NCBI RefSeq assembly: GCF_036345175.1
Contig: NZ_CP107780.1
Location: 5,580,001-5,644,000 of the forward strand
From: Streptomyces sp. NBC_00576
Lineage (GTDB): Bacteria; Actinomycetota; Actinomycetes; Streptomycetales; Streptomycetaceae
Length of the DNA: 64,000 bases
Reading direction: 5' to 3'
Part shown: positions 59,214 to 64,000 of the stretch, one piece after another
How positions within the stretch are numbered: position 1 is the first letter of the stretch
Layout: each line of letters starts with the position of its first letter
Program-made: the position numbers and the translations under genes
The notes under the pieces: generated by a model
What the model saw: only the letters and a program-made list of their open reading frames with translations
What the model was told of the DNA's origin: nothing
Database searches by the model: none

Positions 59214-60749
59214 ATGACAGATGACGCCATGACGACTGGGCTGACGGACGAGGAACGGCTTGCCCAGCTCGGATACACCCAGGTCCTCGCCCGCCGTATG
59301 TCGGCGTTCTCCAACTACGCGGTGTCCTTCACGATCATCTCGGTCCTGTCGGGTTGCCTGACCCTGTACCTGTTCGGCATGAACACGGGCGGCCCGGCCG
59401 TGATCATGTGGGGCTGGGTCGCCGTAGGGCTCATGACCCTCTTCGTCGGGCTGTCGATGGCCGAGATCTGTTCGGCCTACCCGACCTCAGCCGGCCTGTA
59501 CTTCTGGGCGCACCGGCTCGCTCCCCCTCGTACAGCCGCCGCCTGGGCCTGGTTCACCGGGTGGTTCAACGTGCTCGGGCAGGTCGCGGTGACCGCCGGC
59601 ATCGACTTCGGGGCGGCCTCCTTCCTGGGCGCCTACCTGAACCTCCAGTTCGACTTCGAGGTCACCCCGGGCCGCACGATCCTGCTCTTCGCCGGCATCC
59701 TCGTCCTGCACGGGCTCCTCAACACCTTCGGCGTACGCATCGTGGGTCTGCTGAACAGCGTCAGCGTGTGGTGGCACGTGGTGGGTGTGGCCGTCATCGT
59801 CGGGGCACTGACCTTCGTACCGGACGAACACCAGTCGGTCTCCTTCGTGTTCACCGAGTTCGTGAACAACACCGGGTGGGGCAGCGGCGTCTACGTGGTC
59901 GCCCTCGGCCTGCTGATGGCCCAATACACCTTCACCGGCTACGACGCCTCCGCACACATGACCGAGGAGACCCACGACGCGTCCACGGCCGGCCCGAAAG
60001 GCATCGTCCGCTCGATCTGGACGTCCTGGATAGCGGGCTTCGTCCTCCTCCTCGGCTTCACCTTCGCCATCCAGTCGTACAACGACACGCTCGCGTCCCC
60101 GACCGGCGTACCGCCCGCCCAGATCCTCCTCGACGCGCTCGGCGCGACCGCGGGCAAGCTGTTCCTGCTGGTGGTGATCGGGGCCCAGCTGTTCTGCGGC
60201 ATGGCGTCCGTCACGGCCAACTCCCGCATGATCTACGCCTTCTCACGCGACGGCGCCCTCCCCTACTCCAACCTCTGGCACACGGTCAGCCCACGCACCC
60301 GTACCCCCGTCGCGGCGGTCTGGCTGGCGGCCTTCGGGGCACTGGTCCTGGGCCTGCCCTACCTGATCAACGTGACGGCGTACGCGGCCGTGACGTCGAT
60401 CGCCGTGATCGGCCTCTACATCGCGTACGTCATCCCGACACTGCTGCGGCTGCGCAAGGGCGACGAGTTCCAGCGCGGGCCATGGCATCTGGGCCGGTGG
60501 TCACGGGCCATCGGGGTGGTGTCGGTGATCTGGGTGGCTGTGATCACGGTGCTGTTCATGCTGCCCCAGCTCGCGCCGGTCACCTGGGAGAACTTCAACT
60601 ACGCCCCGATCGCCGTCCTCGTGGTCCTGGGGTTCGCGGCGCTGTGGTGGGTCGCTTCGGCGCGGTACTGGTTCCTGAACCCGGAACACGCGCGGACCCG
60701 GGCACGGGAGGCGGCTCGGAAGGGGGCGCCCGAACCGGTCGATCCGTAG
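59214..60749 (+). CDS. APC-family amino acid permease (511 aa)
   Basis: About twelve hydrophobic helices. The N-terminal part has LGYTQVLARRMSAFSNYAVSF and SAYPTSAGLYFWAHRLAP, as in GABA/choline-type ACT permeases. A mid region has GYDASAHMTEETHDAS and a late one FSRDGALPYSNLWHTV. The substrate is an amino acid or polyamine, not readable from sequence. ATG at 59214 follows a region without a clear terminator of the LamG gene. Confidence 0.92.
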   Translation: MTDDAMTTGLTDEERLAQLGYTQVLARRMSAFSNYAVSFTIISVLSGCLTLYLFGMNTGGPAVIMWGWVAVGLMTLFVGLSMAEICSAYPTSAGLYFWAHRLAPPRTAAAWAWFTGWFNVLGQVAVTAGIDFGAASFLGAYLNLQFDFEVTPGRTILLFAGILVLHGLLNTFGVRIVGLLNSVSVWWHVVGVAVIVGALTFVPDEHQSVSFVFTEFVNNTGWGSGVYVVALGLLMAQYTFTGYDASAHMTEETHDASTAGPKGIVRSIWTSWIAGFVLLLGFTFAIQSYNDTLASPTGVPPAQILLDALGATAGKLFLLVVIGAQLFCGMASVTANSRMIYAFSRDGALPYSNLWHTVSPRTRTPVAAVWLAAFGALVLGLPYLINVTAYAAVTSIAVIGLYIAYVIPTLLRLRKGDEFQRGPWHLGRWSRAIGVVSVIWVAVITVLFMLPQLAPVTWENFNYAPIAVLVVLGFAALWWVASARYWFLNPEHARTRAREAARKGAPEPVDP

Positions 60750-60870
60750 CGAGGACGCCTATTTCGCTCCGTGGGTTGCCACCCTGGTTGCGGAGTGACC
60801 CGGCCGTGTCTCCGATACCCGATCGGAGTCCTGGCCGGGTCCGGCTATGCTCGGGGATGCAACATCGCGG

Positions 60871-60943
60871 GGACCCTTAGCTCAATTGGCAGAGCAGTGG
60901 ACTTTTAATCCATTGGTTGTGGGTTCGAGTCCCACAGGGTCTA
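60871..60943 (+). tRNA. tRNA-Lys(TTT)
   Basis: Acceptor GGACCCT pairs with AGGGTCT (one G-T). The anticodon loop ACTTTTAAT shows TTT and the T loop is TTCGAGT. No CCA is encoded. It lies 120 bases after the permease. Confidence 0.95.
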
Positions 60944-60948
60944 CGGAC

Positions 60949-60983
60949 AAGCCCCAGTTCAGAGGACATCTGGACTGGGGCTT
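60949..60983 (+). terminator. tRNA-Lys terminator
   Basis: A 10-bp perfect outer stem (AAGCCCCAGT with ACTGGGGCTT) with a partly paired interior follows the tRNA by five bases. Confidence 0.85.
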
Positions 60984-61462
60984 CTGTCGTTTCGGGGGCT
61001 GAGTGGTCGTCAGCCGGCCCGGTGCCGGCCAGTCCGCTGCGTGCAGTCGGCGCGATCAAGGACGAGGCGCACCGGGACCGGCGCACGAAGCTCCTGGACA
61101 GCCTGTAGCGACACGCCGAAGCGCCTGCCGGGGGTTGGCGGCCGCCGCCCACCCCGAGGGTCGGCCGTGTCTCCCGGTCGATGCCTCGTTCGGGGATCCA
61201 CTGCTTGCCTGAGTACGCCCCAATATCTGTGGCCGCAAGCTGAGATATTGACGGAACGTGCGGACAGGTTATTTGCGGTAATAAATAGCGGGGGATTAGT
61301 CGGCGCGTGCGGCGTGGTTGTGGTGTGCTACTGTTGATTTAAGTTGCAGGTGTGGTTCCCGAAATTAAATTTCCGGTCTTTTCCGGCGGGGTGATCATCG
61401 CGGCGACGCGGAGTCTGCGCTGTGTGGACTCCGTATGCACTGCCCCCCAAAGGAGATATGAC
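60984..61462 (+). promoter_or_regulatory. Intergenic region and long leader of the cold-shock gene
   Basis: No convincing gene in the first half. From 61240 to 61350 the DNA is AT-rich (TTATTTGCGGTAATAAATAG), suggesting a promoter. More than 100 bases of leader probably precede the cold-shock start, as is usual for such genes. Ends are not defined. Confidence 0.45.
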
Positions 61463-61666
61463 ATGGCTGCTGGCACCGTGAAGTGGTTCAACGCGGAAAA
61501 GGGCTTCGGCTTCATCGAGCAGGACGGTGGCGGCCCGGACGTGTTCGCCCACTACTCGAACATCGCCGCCCAGGGCTTCCGCGAGCTGCTTGAGGGCCAG
61601 AAGGTGACCTTCGACATCGCGCAGGGCCAGAAGGGCCCGACGGCCGAGAACATCGTTCTTGCCTGA
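61463..61666 (+). CDS. Cold-shock protein, CspA family (67 aa)
   Basis: A single OB-fold RNA chaperone. RNP1 is KGFGFIE and RNP2 is DVFAHYS; the start MAAGTVKWFNAEKG is typical. ATG at 61463 has AGGAG (AAAGGAGATATGAC) upstream. It is followed by a strong terminator and then a DEAD-box helicase, so the group may act together at low temperature. Confidence 0.97.
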   Translation: MAAGTVKWFNAEKGFGFIEQDGGGPDVFAHYSNIAAQGFRELLEGQKVTFDIAQGQKGPTAENIVLA

Positions 61667-61682
61667 CGCTGACGCGTACTGT

Positions 61683-61724
61683 GCAGCTGGGGCCCGCATC
61701 CCTCGGGGTACGGGCCCCAGCTGC
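61683..61724 (+). terminator. Cold-shock gene terminator
   Basis: A 13-bp perfect stem (61683-61695 with 61712-61724) with a 16-base loop lies 16 bases after the stop. Confidence 0.88.
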
Positions 61725-61978
61725 ATGCATTTTTCGCAGTGGTGTCACCTGCGAGAACACGACTCCGAGGGCTTCGAGTACTTCGAGCAATCCGTGGGCG
61801 TGGTAGATGCCCCGGATATCGCATCCGTAACGAGTCACCAATTTCCCCACCTGAGCCCGCACGAATTCACTGCCGGCCAGATTCGCTTTCGCATTTCATC
61901 GGCCCATTCTTGCAATTCTCCGCGCCGCTCGGTGCTGCGGAAATTCCTAGATGTGAGCCGCATCGAGGAAGGTTCCGC
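61725..61978 (+). promoter_or_regulatory. Leader/promoter region of the second DEAD-box gene
   Basis: No gene. Parts are AT-rich (CGCATTTCATCGGCCCATTC, GAAATTCCTAGATG). GAGGAAGG at 61965-61972 is the probable RBS. Confidence 0.4.
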
Positions 61979-63520
61979 ATGAACCGCACACGTACGAACG
62001 ACCGCTCCGCCCGCACCCGTAACGGCGGTGCCGCCTCCGGCAGGAGCGGCGGCCGATTCGGCTCGTCGAGCGCCGGCCGGTCCGGCGCGCCGAGCCGTTC
62101 CGGCTCCGGCGGCTACGGGGGTTCCGGCGGTTCCAGCCGTCGATCCGCCGCGGTCCAGGGGGAGTTCGCCCTGCCCGAGACGATCACCCCCGCGCTTCCC
62201 GCTGTCGAGGGCTTCGCCGATCTCGACATGCCCAAGGAGTTGCTGGCCTCGCTCAGCACGCAGGGCGTGACCGTCCCCTTCCCGATCCAGGCCGCGACCC
62301 TGCCGAACTCCCTCGCCGGCCGCGACGTACTGGGCCGCGGGCGCACCGGCTCCGGCAAGACCCTCGCCTTCGGGCTGGCGCTGCTGGCCCGTACGGTCGG
62401 GCAGCGCGCCGAGGCCAGGCAGCCGCTGGGCCTGGTCCTCGTACCGACGCGTGAGCTGGCGCAGCAGGTCACCGACGCGCTCACCCCGTACGCCCGCGCC
62501 GTGAAGCTGCGGCTGGCCACTGTGGTGGGCGGGATGCCGATCGGCAGGCAGGCCAGCGCGCTGCGCGGCGGTGCCGAGGTCGTCGTCGCCACCCCCGGAC
62601 GCCTCAAGGACCTCATCGACCGCGGCGACTGCCGGCTGGACCAGGTCTCCATCACCGTCCTCGACGAGGCCGACCAGATGGCCGACATGGGCTTCATGCC
62701 GCAGGTCACCGCCCTGCTCGACCAGGTCCGCCCCGGTGGCCAGCGCATGCTGTTCTCCGCCACCCTCGACCGCAACGTCGACCTGCTCGTGCGTCGCTAC
62801 CTCAGCGACCCGGTCGTGCACTCCGTCGATCCCTCGGCCGGCGCGGTCACGACGATGGAGCACCACGTGCTGCACGTCCACGGCGCCGACAAGCACTCGG
62901 CCACCACCGAGATCGCCGCGCGCGACGGCCGCGTGATCATGTTCCTCGACACCAAGCACGCCGTCGACCGGCTCACCGAGCACCTCCTGAACAGCGGGGT
63001 ACGGGCTGCCGCGCTGCACGGTGGGAAGTCGCAGCCGCAGCGCACCCGCACGCTGACGCAGTTCAAGTCCGGGCACGTCAACGTGCTGGTGGCGACCAAT
63101 GTGGCGGCTCGCGGCATCCACGTCGACAACCTCGACCTCGTCGTCAACGTCGACCCGCCGACCGACCACAAGGACTACCTCCACCGCGGCGGCAGGACCG
63201 CCCGCGCCGGCGAGTCAGGCCGTGTCGTCACCCTGGTCACCCCGAACCAGCGCCGCGAGATGACCCGTCTCATGGCAGCGGCCGGCATCGTCCCGCAGAC
63301 CACCCGCGTTCGCGCCGGCGAAGAGGCACTGCACGCCATCACCGGTGCCCAGGCCCCCTCGGGCGTCCCGGTCGTCATCACCGCACCGGTGGTCGAACGC
63401 CCCAAGCAGCGCGGCGGCACCTCGAAGCGAGGCGGCGCCACCTCACGCGGCCGACGCCGCCCCGCGTCGGCGGCCCACCGCACGCCCGCACGGCCGTCCA
63501 CCGCGAGTGCGGCGGCCTGA
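61979..63520 (+). CDS. DEAD-box RNA helicase (513 aa)
   Basis: A second RhlE-like helicase. Residues 1-60 form a Gly/Ser/Arg-rich disordered segment. Q motif FPIQAATLPNSLAG, motif I GRTGSGKT (about 124), motif Ia PTRELA, motif II VLDEADQM, motif III FSATL and motif VI YLHRGGRTARAG are all present. The C-terminus is a short basic tail (KQRGGTSKRGGATSRGRRR). It follows the cold-shock gene, a pairing also seen elsewhere in Streptomyces. Confidence 0.95.
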   Translation: MNRTRTNDRSARTRNGGAASGRSGGRFGSSSAGRSGAPSRSGSGGYGGSGGSSRRSAAVQGEFALPETITPALPAVEGFADLDMPKELLASLSTQGVTVPFPIQAATLPNSLAGRDVLGRGRTGSGKTLAFGLALLARTVGQRAEARQPLGLVLVPTRELAQQVTDALTPYARAVKLRLATVVGGMPIGRQASALRGGAEVVVATPGRLKDLIDRGDCRLDQVSITVLDEADQMADMGFMPQVTALLDQVRPGGQRMLFSATLDRNVDLLVRRYLSDPVVHSVDPSAGAVTTMEHHVLHVHGADKHSATTEIAARDGRVIMFLDTKHAVDRLTEHLLNSGVRAAALHGGKSQPQRTRTLTQFKSGHVNVLVATNVAARGIHVDNLDLVVNVDPPTDHKDYLHRGGRTARAGESGRVVTLVTPNQRREMTRLMAAAGIVPQTTRVRAGEEALHAITGAQAPSGVPVVITAPVVERPKQRGGTSKRGGATSRGRRRPASAAHRTPARPSTASAAA

Positions 63521-63554
63521 GCGGCAAGCTGCCCTGGTGAAGCCGGATGCCCCT

Positions 63555-63574
63555 CGCGCCCCGAAAGGGGCGCG
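63555..63574 (+). terminator. Terminator of the second DEAD-box gene
   Basis: An 8-bp perfect stem (CGCGCCCC with GGGGCGCG) with a GAAA loop, 35 bases after the stop. It overlaps the start of the dispersed repeat. Confidence 0.7.
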
Positions 63575-63637
63575 GGGCGGTATCGATCTGCGGCTCCGCC
63601 GAGAGCGGGGGAGCGACCAGCCCCCACCGGCCCGCGG
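63567..63637. repeat. Streptomyces dispersed intergenic repeat (long form)
   Basis: It starts GGGGCGCGGGGCGGTATCGA and ends with GCGACCAGCCCCC and CCGGCCCGCGG. This is the longer version of the repeat at 37548-37576, sharing both ends. I recognise it as abundant in Streptomyces intergenic regions. Confidence 0.6.
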
Positions 63638-63722
63638 TGAACCAACCGCATGTCCCGCGGAGCTGCTGAGCACCTTCGTGATCAGGAAGCCGACCCATCT
63701 CCGCTCTCCGTAGGAGGCACTC

Positions 63723-64000
63723 TTGACGCTGGTCCAGATGCAGAACCGCCCGGCAGGCGCCAACCCCGTGCACAGCACGGCGGCTGACGCCATGGACGCG
63801 GCCGGACCGCAGGTCTGGCACGACATGACCGTCGAGGTGGCACTGTCGGTCACGGCCGCCGCCCGCACGGGGCATCTGGTCCTCTGCGACGAGGACGGCC
63901 AGTACGTCGGCCTCGTCACCCGGGCCCGGCTCGCCGCCGTTCGGGACAGCCGTGGCTACACGGATCAGATTCGCTTGAGTGACATCACCGACGGCAGCGG
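63723..64000 (+). CDS. CBS-domain protein, 5' part (cut by window end)
   Basis: TTG at 63723 has AGGAGG 5-6 bases upstream and opens a frame with no stop before the window ends (92 codons). WHDMTVEVALSVTAAARTGHLVLCDEDGQYVGLVTRARLAAVRD is split here as two joined CBS-like halves (about residues 32-52 and 53-75). The layout fits a CBS pair that may bind adenosine nucleotides. It lies behind the cold-shock and DEAD-box genes. Confidence 0.8.
   Translation, partial: MTLVQMQNRPAGANPVHSTAADAMDAAGPQVWHDMTVEVALSVTAAARTGHLVLCDEDGQYVGLVTRARLAAVRDSRGYTDQIRLSDITDGS

Noticed and set aside
61003..61108. Short frame ending IKDEAHRDRRTKLLDSL after tRNA-Lys
   Set aside because: The ending looks protein-like, but no start or family could be supported.

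Overview
The window is high-GC actinobacterial chromosome and almost certainly Streptomyces. It carries bldC, an XRE/DUF397 pair, an Lsr2-family protein, valine dehydrogenase and many GTG/TTG starts, and coding pairs often overlap by GTGA or ATGA. The gene order from dnaX to hrpA matches the dnaX-purD-purC-purSQL-purFM-vdh-bldC-hrpA block that I remember from Streptomyces coelicolor; no search was run.

Left part (1-13340): an accessory zone of mobile DNA. It holds two IS110-family transposase genes (747-1961, and 8185-9454 with a frameshift). An IS3-family element (about 4379-7449) is split exactly at its orfB start by an ISAzo13-family element (4750-6522). The IS3 copy also truncates the genes on both sides. 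A 3' fragment of tRNA-Gly(CCC) lies at 3128-3172. A 110-bp direct repeat (9558-9667 and 13198-13307) contains the 3' half of tRNA-Ser(GGA) plus its terminator, and frames a 3.5-kb islet with vapBC and a large helicase-associated-domain protein. These look like integration scars beside an intact tRNA-Ser.

Middle part (13400-46550): core housekeeping DNA. It starts with SRP RNA and dnaX. Purine biosynthesis genes follow in several blocks: purD, purC, purS-purQ-purL, purF-purM. Between them lie a degenerate M48-like membrane protein, a dimethylformamidase-beta-like protein, a two-component/ABC-transporter cassette bounded by two identical tRNA-Gly(GCC) genes, lsrL, an Uma2/zinc-ribbon operon and an XRE/DUF397 pair. 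Then come a DUF3073 protein, vdh, bldC, a DUF6274 protein and hrpA, which is bounded by two identical tRNA-Asp genes.

Right part (46550-64000): mixed. It contains a decayed Ppx/GppA phosphatase gene, csbD, a STAS-ANTAR fusion regulator divergent from a winged-helix regulator, tRNA-Glu, a membrane metallophosphoesterase, a zincin, and a DEAD-box helicase with 144-bp coding repeats. That helicase's terminator hairpin has been split by an IS30 element. Beyond it are a frameshifted secreted LamG protein, an APC permease, tRNA-Lys, and a cold-shock protein / DEAD-box helicase / CBS-domain group that runs off the window.

Working together: the seven pur genes encode six of the steps from PRPP to IMP (PurF, PurD, PurSQL, PurM, PurC). 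purN, purE/K, purB and purH are not here. The best candidates for less-described biology are the structured non-coding leaders of the IS110 genes (possible bridge RNAs), the tRNA-Ser islet, the Uma2 operon, the STAS-ANTAR pair, and palindromes upstream of purS and bldC.
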